Shown piece after piece: positions 8,338-17,793 of a stretch of 50,154 bases of DNA. The notes beneath the pieces are model-generated. The model ran no database searches. It was not told the origin of the DNA and saw only the letters and a program-made list of their open reading frames with translations. The first letter of the stretch is position 1, and each line of letters opens with the position of its first letter. The position numbers were made by a program, and so were the translations under genes. The stretch is taken from positions 1-50,154 of the forward strand of contig CAYWRH010000011.1 of the NCBI GenBank assembly GCA_964460435.1, given 5' to 3'. Source of the DNA: JAAZBV01 sp964460435. GTDB lineage: Bacteria; Desulfobacterota; DSM-4660; Desulfatiglandales; HGW-15.

Positions 8338-9195
8338 CTATTTATTCTTTAACGTATAAAAAACAGACCTTAAATGTCTCTGCGGCTCAAACTGAGGGCA
8401 TATCCCTGTCAGAGATTCAGTTGAACCTATGACCAGATATCCGTCAGGGGCCATGACACCAGCAATCTTGTCAAAGAGCCTTTTTCTGTCTTCAATACTG
8501 AAATATATGGCTACATTGCGGCAAAAGACTACATCAAACTGCCCTATTCCAGTGAATGGCTCCATCAGATTCCGTTTCTGGAATACGGCCATTGCCCTTA
8601 TATCATCCCTGATCTTCCAGGAGCTGCCATTTGAAACAAAATATTTTTGGAGCTGATCCTTTTCAAGCCCCCGCTCAATCTCAAATCTGTTATACTTGCC
8701 ATAGCTTGCCTGCGCTACAGCATCATCCGATATATCAGTGCCTAAAAGCTTTATCCTGTATTTCTTCTGATCAGGGATGAGCTCCTTTAAAATGATTGCA
8801 AGGCTGTAAATCTCCTGGCCTGTGGAGCATGCGGCGCTCCATATGCGGATATTAATTGGCATTGAACCTGCGGCCTGGGCTGTGCGTTTATCTATAAGGT
8901 CAGGCATGACCTTATACTTGAACATCTCGAAAGGCGCCTTGTCTCTGAAAAAGAGGGTCTCATTTGTGGTCACTGCATCGATTATCTTTCTTTCCATCTG
9001 GCCGCTCTTTTCAGATATTGCCCTCTGGTAAAGCGCCTGATATGAGGTAAACCCCTCCGTATCCATGATCATTTTTAATCTGGTCTCAAGAAGATAGGCC
9101 TTTTTCTCATCCAGAAAAATACCTGAAATATCATAGATATATTTTGAGAGTACCTTAATCTCATTTGGAGTGATTTTGATCATGAAAATATGCAA
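8338..9195 (-). CDS. cheR: Chemotaxis protein methyltransferase CheR
   Basis: 285 residues. A helical N-terminal CheR domain (about 10-80) is followed by TNETLFFRD, the SAM-binding strand and loop at about 118-128 (IWSAACSTGQE), and VVFCRNVAIYF, all CheR signatures. It transfers methyl groups from SAM to glutamates of chemoreceptors. The frame opens with TTG at 9195, preceded by AAGAAG; ATG at 9183 (giving MIKITPNEIK) is an equally plausible start. It follows cheB by 9 bases. Confidence 0.93.
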   Translation of the reverse strand: MHIFMIKITPNEIKVLSKYIYDISGIFLDEKKAYLLETRLKMIMDTEGFTSYQALYQRAISEKSGQMERKIIDAVTTNETLFFRDKAPFEMFKYKVMPDLIDKRTAQAAGSMPINIRIWSAACSTGQEIYSLAIILKELIPDQKKYRIKLLGTDISDDAVAQASYGKYNRFEIERGLEKDQLQKYFVSNGSSWKIRDDIRAMAVFQKRNLMEPFTGIGQFDVVFCRNVAIYFSIEDRKRLFDKIAGVMAPDGYLVIGSTESLTGICPQFEPQRHLRSVFYTLKNK

Positions 9196-9204
9196 CCATT
9201 CTTC

Positions 9205-10329
9205 TTAAATAGATTTAACACTGTTAAATATCTCGTCAGCGATCCTGTCCAGCGGGGCTATGACATCAACAATCCCCTCATCAATAGGCTTTTTGGGCAT
9301 GCCAAAGACCACACAGCTTGGTTCATCCTGAGCTATGATATATGAGCCGTTTCTTTTCATGAGCCTTAACCCAAGTGTGCCGTCTGAACCCATCCCAGTC
9401 ATTATTACGCCTGCAGAACGCCCCACATAATGCTCTGCAATTGACCTGAAAAGATAATCCACAGATGGTTTGCAGCTGTTTTCAGGGGGATCGTCAGTAA
9501 TCCTGATTATCCTGCTCAGTCCGTCAGCGCCTGCTACTACCTTCATCTGTTTTCCACCAGGGGCAATAAATGCGACATTTGGCCTTATTACCTCGCCATC
9601 CTCCGCCTCCTTGACCTCAATGGCGCACCTGGCATCAAGACTTTTCGCAAGAGAACTGGTAAACATGGGGGGCATATGCTGGACTATCAATATAGGCACA
9701 TTGATATTGGCCGGGATCCTGGGCATCATTTCAGACAGGGCCTTTGGCCCTCCTGTTGATATTCCAATCCCCACAATTTCCGCTTTTGTCTTTCTGGGCG
9801 CCCTAGCTGAGGCTGTTGCGCTATATTTTGATGTTATTGGATATGGCTGGCCTGTTGATATCCCGGAAGGATATGCCTTTCCGTAATTGGCGCCACGCAG
9901 TATCTTTTTCATCTCCAGATGTCTGGAGTAACTCCTGAGTAAAAGTTCAAGGATCTTTTTTATTGTTCTTTTACTCTCTTCAATACTTCCGGTTTCCGGT
10001 TTTGTAATATAGTCAAAGGCGCCCAGCTCAAGCGCCTTTATTGTGAGTTCACCGCCCTTGTAAGTAAGTGTGCTTAATACAATTGCCCCAACATCAGGCG
10101 CCTCAGTTTTAATGGCCCTCAGCACATCGAGCCCATTCATCTCAGGCATCTCTATGTCAAGGGTAATGAGGTCAGGCTTGAGAGAGGCTATCTTCATCAT
10201 GGCAATCTTGCCATTGTTGGCGGTCCCTACTACCTCGACACCCGGTATTTCAGCCAGTACATCGCTCACGGTCTTACGATAAACCACAGTATCGTCGACC
10301 ACAAGCACTCTGAGGGGGGTTTTTTCCAT
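9205..10329 (-). CDS. cheB: Chemotaxis methylesterase/deamidase CheB
   Basis: 374 residues. Receiver domain 5-125 with D12-D13, D58 (LDIEMPEMNG) and K110. A Ser/Pro/Ala-rich linker at about 145-180 follows. The methylesterase domain at about 184-370 has catalytic S191 (GISTGGP), H218 (VQHMPP) and D316 (MGSDGT). Phosphorylation by CheA activates removal of methyl groups from chemoreceptors, giving adaptation together with CheR. AGGA lies just upstream of the ATG. Confidence 0.96.
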   Translation of the reverse strand: MEKTPLRVLVVDDTVVYRKTVSDVLAEIPGVEVVGTANNGKIAMMKIASLKPDLITLDIEMPEMNGLDVLRAIKTEAPDVGAIVLSTLTYKGGELTIKALELGAFDYITKPETGSIEESKRTIKKILELLLRSYSRHLEMKKILRGANYGKAYPSGISTGQPYPITSKYSATASARAPRKTKAEIVGIGISTGGPKALSEMMPRIPANINVPILIVQHMPPMFTSSLAKSLDARCAIEVKEAEDGEVIRPNVAFIAPGGKQMKVVAGADGLSRIIRITDDPPENSCKPSVDYLFRSIAEHYVGRSAGVIMTGMGSDGTLGLRLMKRNGSYIIAQDEPSCVVFGMPKKPIDEGIVDVIAPLDRIADEIFNSVKSI

Positions 10330-10396
10330 TAAGTCCTGTAATTCCTCTTTTCTTTCAAGTGAAAGATCAAGCCCTTGATTAATCTGATTCTAATTC

Positions 10397-10870
10397 CTAA
10401 ATGGCCTGACTGCCGTCATCCTTCAGGATCTCTTCCACATTGAGTATGCCGATCAGGTTCTTTTCCTTTTTAAAGACACCCTCAAAATATCTTCCCTGGA
10501 TACCCCCGATATTTGCCGGCGGAGGCTCTATTTTATCCTCTTCTGCCCTTTCAACATCTCCTATCCTGTGAACAAGAAGACCTATATATTCACCATTTGA
10601 GTTTACTATTATGTTTCTTGTTTCGCTGGATATCTCTGTATCTGCCAGACTGAGTTTGTTACCAAGGTCTATGACAGTAACAATCTGGCCTCTGAGGTTC
10701 AGTATCCCCTTTACATACTCAGGCGCAAGCGGAACCTTTGTCATCTCAAGGAGTTTGTTTATCTCCTGTACCTTTAATATATCCATTCCGCACAGCGAAT
10801 CACCAACATAAAATGTTGCAAGCTCCATTGTTCTGTTCCCTGTATTTCTACTATCAGCCTGGTTTGCCAT
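10397..10870 (-). CDS. cheW: CheW adaptor protein
   Basis: 157 residues with a single CheW beta-barrel domain (about 12-150). The core has ELATFYVGDSLCGMDILKVQEI, then VKGILNLRGQIVTVIDL and a closing strand before LIGILNVEEIL. It links CheA to chemoreceptors. GGAGG lies about 10 bases before the ATG. It sits directly after cheA on the same strand. Confidence 0.93.
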   Translation of the reverse strand: MANQADSRNTGNRTMELATFYVGDSLCGMDILKVQEINKLLEMTKVPLAPEYVKGILNLRGQIVTVIDLGNKLSLADTEISSETRNIIVNSNGEYIGLLVHRIGDVERAEEDKIEPPPANIGGIQGRYFEGVFKKEKNLIGILNVEEILKDDGSQAI

Positions 10871-10952
10871 TTATTATTACCTCCCGCACCATTAATCGGT
10901 GTATATTTGTTATAAAAGAGATTTCATCATACCAAAATTACCAGGTTATTCT

Positions 10953-13900
10953 TCATTTCCTGGCTGCCTTTAGATGCTGAAAAACACTTTTCATCAGCTT
11001 TTCCTTGTCCAGCTTTATCTGGTAATCGTCTATCCCTACCTTGCTGCCCTTTGAAATATCTTCATCGCTCGCCATTGTAGTAAGTGCAATCACAGGGAGA
11101 TGCTTGAATCTAGCATCATTTTTAATCATTGATGTCAGCTCAAAGCCATCCATATTGGGCATCTCTATGTCAGTTATGACAAGGGAAATTTCATCTATAT
11201 GCTTTTCTATAAGATCAAGGGCGATTCGGCCATCCTCTGCCTCAATAACGTTATACCCGTCTTCCTTCAGGTATTCAGTAACCTGTCCCCTGAAAAAATT
11301 GGAGTCCTCAGCATAGAGAACCGTAGCTGCCCTGTTATCAGAAACCATGACCGTTTCCTTTTTGGTAAACCAGTCAGGATTAAGCGCCTCAACAATCCCG
11401 AAAATATTTATCATGAGGGTTGTCTGATTTGCTATTATGGCAGAACCCATAATACCGGTCTGCTTGAGTGTCATGTCATCCACTGTAAGGGCCTCTTCTG
11501 TTGAATCAAGCGGCGGTGTAGCAAGAAGGCCTATATCCCTTCCTCCGATATTAAAGACTATTACAAGCAGATCTTCCTTGTCAGCAAGGGGTTTCACATT
11601 AGCCACCTGTTCAATGGCAAAGAGCGGCAGGCTTGCGCCCCTGTACTGTATAACCTTTTTACCTCCGACATGCTCTATGTCAGTCCGTTTTATCTTTTCC
11701 ACCCTTTCAACAAGACCCAGGGGGACGGCAAACTGCTCATCTTCAGCATTCCTGAAAATCAGCAGTGACTGGATATCCTTCTGACTCTTCATCCTCTGTT
11801 CCTTTGCGACCTGCACCGCCCTCTCTGTTCCATCCATTGAGGTCAGCCGTGCCATTTTAGAAATTCCTGCAACATCAAGGATGAGCGCAACGCGGCCATC
11901 ACCCATTATTGTTGCTCCCGCATAGGCCTTGCAGTGCTTTATATGTCTTCCAAGAGGTTTCACAACGATTTCCTCGGAATCGTGCAGTTCATCCACAACG
12001 AGACCATATTTGAGCGCCCCGGTATAGACCACAACAATATTAACAGCGCTTGATGCATGGTATCTTCGGTCAGATGATTCTTTCCTGCGGTTTGAATATT
12101 CATCAGTGATATCATCCACCCCCTGTTCATCGCTTTTCTCATTGATAGCCCCGGTCATATCATCATCTTTAACAGCCTTTTTAAGGGGGCTCTTTCTGCC
12201 CCTTCTGTCAGATATGCTCTCCCTTCTATCGGCCTTTTTTATTTTTTCATCCGGATCAAGGTATTCCCTTTCAATACCTATAACATCAGCTAACCTGATA
12301 AGCGGAAGCAGGCTCCCTCTTAATCTTACCACCTCAGCGTCACCGACCTTTTCTATCCTCTCTTTTACCTGGTTAGCAGGTATCCTGAAAAGCTCCTCAA
12401 GATTTACCTGTGGTATTGCATATCTTTCTCCGCATACGCTTATCAGCTGACTGGGAATAATGGCCAGAGTAAGGGGCAGCTTTATTTTTATTATTGTGCC
12501 CTTGCCAATTACAGATTCTATATCAACCACGCCACCAAGTTTATCAAGGTTGGTCTTCACCACGTCCATGCCCACACCACGACCCGATACATCGCTTACC
12601 TTTTCTGCCGTGGAAAAACCCGGGATGAAAATGAGATTGATCTTTTCCTTGTCAGACATGGATATTGCCTGCTCTTCTGTTATGACCTTTTTTTCAACGG
12701 CGACCTTTGCCAGTTTATCAGGATTCATCCCCTTTCCATCATCCCTGATTTCTATATTCACCTGTCCTGCTTCATGATAGGCCTTGAGCATTACATGGCC
12801 GACAGATTCCTTTCCTGCCCTCTGCCTTTCAGCAGGAAGTTCTATGCCGTGATCGACCGAATTCCTGACAAGATGTGTAAGAGGATCATTGATTGCCTCA
12901 AGGATTGTCTTATCAAGCTCTACACCTTCACCCTCTATGGTGAGTTTTACCTCCTTGTTCAGGTTGCGGGCAAGGTCTCTTACAACCCTCGGAAACTTGT
13001 TAAATACATTACCGATAGGCTGCATCCTTGTCATCATGATTGCTTCCTGTATCTCTGATGTTATAAGATCCAGCCTCTGGCCAGTCCCCTCTATTGCCCT
13101 GATATCCTTCTGACCAATTGACTGCATGAGCTGGTTTCTGCCGAGAACAAGCTCTCCTGCAAGAGTCATAAGTGAATCCAGCAGGCTTACATTAACCCTC
13201 AGACTGGTTTCAGAGCTCTTTGCCCCTGAAGAGGCAGACGAATCGCCTTCCCTGACAGCAGCGCCAGAAGCTGACTCATGCGCAGAGTATGATGATATCT
13301 CTTCTTTTAAAGGTTTTTCTTCATGCTGCTGCACATGGCTCTCTTCATGTATCTCCTTAATTTCAGCGGAGTCCTTTGACTCGCCATATTCAGTAAGCCT
13401 TATAAAACTGTTATCACTTTCCAGAAGGTAAATATTCGCCTCATCAATATCAAAAAGGGCATTTATCATTTCCGGTTCCAGTATGGTGCCGAAGAGGACA
13501 AGAAAAGGCACCCTGCTTGAGTCTGAATAGCTGTCCAGTGTGCCAACCGATTTCACATCCACCTCATTTGATAGTATTGTCCCGCTTTCACTGAGTTTTT
13601 TCAGGACTTCCGCTGTTGTAAGCCCCTTTTTTTCAATATCATGGACAAGATCAAGCTCTGCAAGGTAGATATATTGCCCCTTTTTTCTGGAATTGTTCAG
13701 GTCAGAGGCTAAAACATTAAATACCATCCGCCCATTATCAAAGTTGAGGATAATATTTTCCTCTTTTTTTTCCGCCTTTTTATCCGCAGTAGTGCCTGCG
13801 GTTAGGGCCACAAGGGCATTAATATGCTCTTCAATGGGCATCTCATTGCTGGCGCTCACATTATTTAGCAGATTCCTGAGTGTATCTGAGGCAAGGAGGA

Positions 13901-14177
13901 GTATGTTGACAATTTCAGGGTTTGGAACCATCTCTCTTTCCCTGATCATGCCTAGCACATTTTCCATCTTGTGGGAGAGCTCTTTTATATTGTTAAGCCC
14001 CATAAATCCGGCGCCACCCTTTATCGAATGGGCAGCACGGAATACCTTGTTTACCAGCTCCTCATTGATATCAGCGCCATCCTTTTCAATGGCCAGCAGA
14101 TCATTCTCAATATCTGCCAAATGCTCTATTGATTCTTCCACATAGAGTCTCAAGGTCTCGTCATCCTGCATGCTCAT
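10953..14177 (-). CDS. cheA: Hybrid chemotaxis histidine kinase CheA with two CheW-like domains and a receiver
   Basis: 1074 residues, against about 650 for classical CheA. Order: HPt (about 5-110, phosphorylated H50 in AHSIKGGAGF); a region at about 145-255 in the P2 position; a dimerisation helix pair (about 325-390); an ATPase domain with N box HLVRNSVDHG, G1 DDGKGM and G2 GRGVGMDVV; a first CheW-like domain interrupted by a highly charged insert of about 70 residues holding two DRR motifs; a second CheW-like domain; and a C-terminal receiver (about 950-1070, ITDIEMPNMDG). The extra receiver could act as a phosphate sink or feedback device. A strong GGAGG precedes the ATG. Confidence 0.95.
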   Translation of the reverse strand: MSMQDDETLRLYVEESIEHLADIENDLLAIEKDGADINEELVNKVFRAAHSIKGGAGFMGLNNIKELSHKMENVLGMIREREMVPNPEIVNILLLASDTLRNLLNNVSASNEMPIEEHINALVALTAGTTADKKAEKKEENIILNFDNGRMVFNVLASDLNNSRKKGQYIYLAELDLVHDIEKKGLTTAEVLKKLSESGTILSNEVDVKSVGTLDSYSDSSRVPFLVLFGTILEPEMINALFDIDEANIYLLESDNSFIRLTEYGESKDSAEIKEIHEESHVQQHEEKPLKEEISSYSAHESASGAAVREGDSSASSGAKSSETSLRVNVSLLDSLMTLAGELVLGRNQLMQSIGQKDIRAIEGTGQRLDLITSEIQEAIMMTRMQPIGNVFNKFPRVVRDLARNLNKEVKLTIEGEGVELDKTILEAINDPLTHLVRNSVDHGIELPAERQRAGKESVGHVMLKAYHEAGQVNIEIRDDGKGMNPDKLAKVAVEKKVITEEQAISMSDKEKINLIFIPGFSTAEKVSDVSGRGVGMDVVKTNLDKLGGVVDIESVIGKGTIIKIKLPLTLAIIPSQLISVCGERYAIPQVNLEELFRIPANQVKERIEKVGDAEVVRLRGSLLPLIRLADVIGIEREYLDPDEKIKKADRRESISDRRGRKSPLKKAVKDDDMTGAINEKSDEQGVDDITDEYSNRRKESSDRRYHASSAVNIVVVYTGALKYGLVVDELHDSEEIVVKPLGRHIKHCKAYAGATIMGDGRVALILDVAGISKMARLTSMDGTERAVQVAKEQRMKSQKDIQSLLIFRNAEDEQFAVPLGLVERVEKIKRTDIEHVGGKKVIQYRGASLPLFAIEQVANVKPLADKEDLLVIVFNIGGRDIGLLATPPLDSTEEALTVDDMTLKQTGIMGSAIIANQTTLMINIFGIVEALNPDWFTKKETVMVSDNRAATVLYAEDSNFFRGQVTEYLKEDGYNVIEAEDGRIALDLIEKHIDEISLVITDIEMPNMDGFELTSMIKNDARFKHLPVIALTTMASDEDISKGSKVGIDDYQIKLDKEKLMKSVFQHLKAARK

Positions 14178-14277
14178 TTTTATCCTCCATTACTATTTAC
14201 GCCCTGTTCAAATAACAGCCCACAGGTCCATTCGTTTTCTTATATTTTTACGATAACCCCACATGCGGTTACCTTTA

Positions 14278-14580
14278 TTATGCAACATTTATGTTCAGGT
14301 ATCTGTCTATTCCTGTCATCTTGAGAAGGTTGTCTATGTTTTCAGATACATTAGTCAGCTTAAGCATCCCGCCGGTCTGATCAAGCGAATTTCTGGCGGC
14401 TATCAAAACCCCAAGGCCTGTAGAATCAATCATATTAATGCCCTTCATATCAATTGCCACCTCATTAACATCCTGGTTGATCAGTTTTAAAAGTTTTACT
14501 CTAAGATCCTCAACAACAGCCCCTGCTATATCCTTGCCCGGCTTGACAGTTTTTTTATTTATTTTCCTGCCTTCAACCAT
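14278..14580 (-). CDS. STAS-domain protein (anti-sigma factor antagonist-like)
   Basis: 100 residues, one STAS domain. The phospho-site loop is intact: NMIDSTGLGVL with S53 in the position phosphorylated in SpoIIAA-type proteins. Such proteins normally bind a partner anti-sigma kinase; no partner kinase is encoded here, and STAS genes inside chemotaxis operons may instead tune CheA signalling. GGAGG lies before the ATG. It lies between the HPt gene and cheA on the same strand. Confidence 0.85.
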   Translation of the reverse strand: MVEGRKINKKTVKPGKDIAGAVVEDLRVKLLKLINQDVNEVAIDMKGINMIDSTGLGVLIAARNSLDQTGGMLKLTNVSENIDNLLKMTGIDRYLNINVA

Positions 14581-14690
14581 TTAAACCTCCAGTTTTACAC
14601 AGCTTTCAGAATTAGAAATTTATATTTTACCAGTCATTCAGTTGACTTAATGCGACGCTTTTTTGACATTTGGAAAACAGTATACCCTAT

Positions 14691-15017
14691 CTATTGCCTA
14701 CGCCCTTTCAGCGAATCGGCAATAATGTTAACCTGCTGTTTTATCTGCATAAAAAGGTCATCAAATCCCTCAAGGCTATTAGCCCTTGCATTTATCTCGA
14801 TCTGTTTTGCCTTTTCATATATTTCTGTCAGCCCAAGATTCCCTGATGAACCCTTTAGCGAGTGGGCACGCTCCACCAGGGCAGCATAATCATGAGCAAC
14901 AGCGGCCTTCTCCATTCCGCTTATATCCGTATCGCCTGTCGAAAGAAACAGCTCTATAAGCTCAATATATTCCTCTATTTCAAGCCCGAGCCTCTGCGCG
15001 GGTGTTAAAAAATCCAT
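14691..15017 (-). CDS. Stand-alone HPt phosphotransfer protein
   Basis: 108 residues from the ATG at 15017, which has a strong AGGAGG five bases upstream; an ATG at 15068 would swallow that site and is less likely. The HPt four-helix core contains RAHSLKGSSGNLGL with phosphorylated H52. It would relay phosphate between a hybrid kinase and a receiver; the receiver on CheA or the orphan receivers nearby are possible partners. It is the first gene of the minus-strand chemotaxis operon. Confidence 0.88.
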   Translation of the reverse strand: MDFLTPAQRLGLEIEEYIELIELFLSTGDTDISGMEKAAVAHDYAALVERAHSLKGSSGNLGLTEIYEKAKQIEINARANSLEGFDDLFMQIKQQVNIIADSLKGRRQ

Positions 15018-15364
15018 CTCTTCCTCCTCTTTGAAAATCCTTTGGGATCTCTTTGTAAAGCGATTCAAATATTTTACTTTTGAATTATTATGCGATAATT
15101 ATGCCAGATATCAGTTATCATAATATTTTCAGGCAAAAGCCCCTAATCAGGGCTTAAATATATAGAAACATTCAGGGTTAAAGGCCAAACAACCCATTTT
15201 AATAGCTTGAAAAATATTTGATATTGATGTAATTCATTTCATCTTTATCATCCGATTTGAAGGGGATATCCTCATTTTATTAGTGATAAAAGGAAAACAG
15301 TAACCACTAGGGGATTTAGCTTTTAAAAGCCAGGCCCTGAAATAACAATCTAAAGGGGTAATAT
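15018..15364. other. Divergent intergenic region between the HPt operon and kdnB
   Basis: 347 AT-rich bases that must hold promoters for both directions. Visible structures are a 6-bp hairpin with loop CTAATCA (15137-15155) and a 12-bp palindrome GCTTTTAAAAGC at 15319-15330, about 35 bases before kdnB, which could be an operator. I find no perfect sigma-28 or sigma-54 site. Confidence 0.4.
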
Positions 15365-16528
15365 ATGAATAATATCAAGACTATAGAAGGTGTTAAAAAG
15401 ACAATTTTCGGGTCAGGCGCCGTAATGGAGCTTGGAAGCGAGTGTAAAAAGCTGGATGCATCAAAGGTGCTTCTTGTGATTGATCAGACACTATCAAGAT
15501 CACCCATTGCCGAAAAGGTGAAAGAGTCGCTTAAATCCGCAAGGATCAGATCCTATATATTTTCAGATGTAACCCCTGAACCGGACCCAAAGATAGCAGA
15601 CCTTGCTACAGAACTTGCGCTCAAGGAAAAGGTGCAGTGCGTGATAGGCGTGGGCGGTGGCAGTACAATGGATATTGCAAAGGCAATCGCAGTGCTTGTT
15701 AAAAACGAGGGCAAGGCCATTGATTATATTGGGCAGAACAAGGTTAAAAAACGGGGTATTCCGACAATCATGGTGCCCACCACAGCGGGCACTGGCAGCG
15801 AAACCACCCTCACCGCTGTTTTCACACAGAGGGATACAAAGAAAAAGGGAGGGATTAACAGCCCCTATCTTTACCCTCACACTGCCATACTTGACCCTGA
15901 ACTGACAATAGACCTTCCCCCCATGGTTACAGCATATACAGGCATGGATGCGCTCACACATGCCATTGAGTCATACACATCACTTAAGGCCCATTTTATG
16001 AGCGAGATAGTATCGCTAAGGGCTATTGAGATAATCATGGAGAACCTCAGGGGCGCAGTATTTGACGGCAAAAACCTGAAATACCGTGAGAACATGATGA
16101 TGGGGAGCTACCTTGCCGGAATGGGGCTTGCCATGGCCGGTGTCGGCGCTGTTCATGCAATGGCCTATCCGATGGGTGCAATATTTGATGTCCCACATGG
16201 AATTGGTAACGGCTTGCTTCTGCCTTATGTGCTTGAATATAACTACCCTGGCAATATTGACAAATTCTGCAATATGGCCATGTGCATGGATCAGGAGACA
16301 GGAGAGCTTTCAGGCAGGGAGTGTGCGTCGCTTGTGGCTGATGCTGTGTTTGAACTTGCCCTGGATATTGGCGTTCCAATAACCCTGAAGGAGCTCAATA
16401 TACCTGAAGAGTCAATACCTGAGATGGCAAAGGCTGCAATGCAGGTTGCAGTCCCAATAGCAAATAACCCCAGGCCAATGACAGAAGAGGCTGCTATAGA
16501 GATATACAGAAACGCCTATGAAGGTTAG
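15365..16528 (+). CDS. kdnB: Iron-containing alcohol dehydrogenase, probably Kdo 8-oxidase KdnB
   Basis: 387-residue group III (iron-dependent) alcohol dehydrogenase. The nucleotide motif GVGGGSTMDIAKA is at 95-107; metal ligands D195, H199, H264 and H278 are all present. Alone, the fold does not fix the substrate. The gene 14 bases downstream closely resembles KdnA as I recall it, and in Shewanella KdnB oxidises the C8 hydroxyl of Kdo to an aldehyde that KdnA aminates, giving 8-amino-Kdo (Kdo8N) for LPS. The assignment therefore rests mostly on this pairing. AAAGGGG precedes the ATG. Confidence 0.78.
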   Translation: MNNIKTIEGVKKTIFGSGAVMELGSECKKLDASKVLLVIDQTLSRSPIAEKVKESLKSARIRSYIFSDVTPEPDPKIADLATELALKEKVQCVIGVGGGSTMDIAKAIAVLVKNEGKAIDYIGQNKVKKRGIPTIMVPTTAGTGSETTLTAVFTQRDTKKKGGINSPYLYPHTAILDPELTIDLPPMVTAYTGMDALTHAIESYTSLKAHFMSEIVSLRAIEIIMENLRGAVFDGKNLKYRENMMMGSYLAGMGLAMAGVGAVHAMAYPMGAIFDVPHGIGNGLLLPYVLEYNYPGNIDKFCNMAMCMDQETGELSGRECASLVADAVFELALDIGVPITLKELNIPEESIPEMAKAAMQVAVPIANNPRPMTEEAAIEIYRNAYEG

Positions 16529-16542
16529 GGAAAGGAATAACT

Positions 16543-17730
16543 ATGCCAGGATATGAAATAATAGGACAGGAAGAGCTTGAAGAGGTACAGAAGACCTTAT
16601 CAAGGAAGATGCTGCTCAGGTATGAGCATAAGGAAAACAGCAAGGTGCTGGAATTTGAAAGAAATTTTGCCAGGTACTGCAATGCAGGTTATGCCCTTGC
16701 TGTCTCGTCAGGGACAGCCGCTTTAAGGGTGGCCCTTGCTGCACTTGGCGTTGGCCCGGGTGATGAGGTTATCACACAGGGATTCACCTTTATCGCCACA
16801 TGGGAGTCTATCCTGGATGCAGGCGCAGTGCCTGTATTTGCAGAGATAGATGATACACTGTGCCTTGACCCCATGGACCTTGAAAAGAGGATCACCCCTA
16901 AAACAAAGGCCATCATCCCTGTTCATATGTGCGGTTCACACGCAAATATAGAGGAGATAGTCAGGGTAGCAGATAAACATGGCATACCCGTGCTTGAGGA
17001 TACAGCCCAGTCTACAGGAGGCAGGTGCAACGGAAGGTCGCTCGGGACATTTGGCAGCTTTGGCACCTTTTCATTTGATGCGGTCAAAACCCTGACAACC
17101 GGCGAAGGCGGCATAGTGCTTACAAATGACAAGGCATTATACACAAAGGCCTCGGAATATTCTGACCACGGGCACGACCATAACCCTAATGTCTCAAGGG
17201 GTCTTGAGAAACGCAGTTTTATTGGCTTCAATTACAGGATGATGGAGCTTCAGGGGGCGCTGGGCGTTGCGCAGCTTAAAAAACTTGATAATATCCTTAA
17301 AATTCAGAGAGGCTACAAGGCAAGGATAAAGGAGGCGCTTTCACAGTTTAAGGATATCACATTCCGCCACATACCCGACCCATCAGGTGACACGGCAACA
17401 TTCATGATTTTTTTCCTGCCTGATGAAAAACGTGCAAGGGAATTTAACAGGGTCATGGCTTCTGAGGGATATGGGGCTGTTTACTGGTATGATAATGACT
17501 GGCACTATTATGAGAGATGGGAGCATCTTCTTGAGGGCAAGAGCCTTACAAGAACCGGATACCCATTCAAGAACCCTGATGGCACTACCCGCTGCAGTTA
17601 CAGCAAGAGAGCCCTGCCAAAAACAGCTGCAATAATGTCAAGGGCGCTTACCTTTCAGATAACGCTCAATATGGAAGAAAAGATGCCAGGGCTTTTAAAG
17701 GCGATAGAAAAGGCAGGAAAAGGGATATAA
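16543..17730 (+). CDS. kdnA: 8-amino-3,8-dideoxy-manno-octulosonate transaminase KdnA (DegT family)
   Basis: 395-residue PLP-dependent DegT/DnrJ/EryC1 aminotransferase. The PLP lysine is K182 in FSFDAVKTLTTGEGG. Several short stretches agree with my memory of Shewanella KdnA: the MPG(F/Y)E opening, FAEIDDTLCL, VHMCGS, YSDHGHDH, FRHIPDPSGD, YWYDNDWHY and AIMSRAL. KdnA aminates 8-oxo-Kdo to Kdo8N, a modification linked to resistance to cationic antimicrobial peptides. It is cotranscribed with kdnB (14-base gap). The cytidylyltransferase that would activate Kdo8N is not in the window. The alternative is another sugar aminotransferase. Confidence 0.82.
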   Translation: MPGYEIIGQEELEEVQKTLSRKMLLRYEHKENSKVLEFERNFARYCNAGYALAVSSGTAALRVALAALGVGPGDEVITQGFTFIATWESILDAGAVPVFAEIDDTLCLDPMDLEKRITPKTKAIIPVHMCGSHANIEEIVRVADKHGIPVLEDTAQSTGGRCNGRSLGTFGSFGTFSFDAVKTLTTGEGGIVLTNDKALYTKASEYSDHGHDHNPNVSRGLEKRSFIGFNYRMMELQGALGVAQLKKLDNILKIQRGYKARIKEALSQFKDITFRHIPDPSGDTATFMIFFLPDEKRAREFNRVMASEGYGAVYWYDNDWHYYERWEHLLEGKSLTRTGYPFKNPDGTTRCSYSKRALPKTAAIMSRALTFQITLNMEEKMPGLLKAIEKAGKGI

Positions 17731-17750
17731 AATTTTGAAGTGCGAGGTTC

Positions 17751-17771
17751 AAAATGCGGACTTCGCATTTT
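17751..17771. repeat. Short hairpin between kdnA and nadE
   Basis: A perfect 8-bp inverted repeat (AAAATGCG / CGCATTTT) with a 5-base loop, flanked by GTTC and GAAC further out. It lies in the kdnA-nadE spacer and may be a remnant of an intergenic repeat family or a processing site. An upstream GTG that would extend nadE through this hairpin is therefore unlikely to be the real start. Confidence 0.45.
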
Positions 17772-17793
17772 AGTCTTTTCGAACTTAATAAAT

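Noticed and set aside
17740..17793. GTG start for nadE 18 codons upstream
   Set aside because: The extension runs through a hairpin repeat and the conserved N-terminus begins at 17794.
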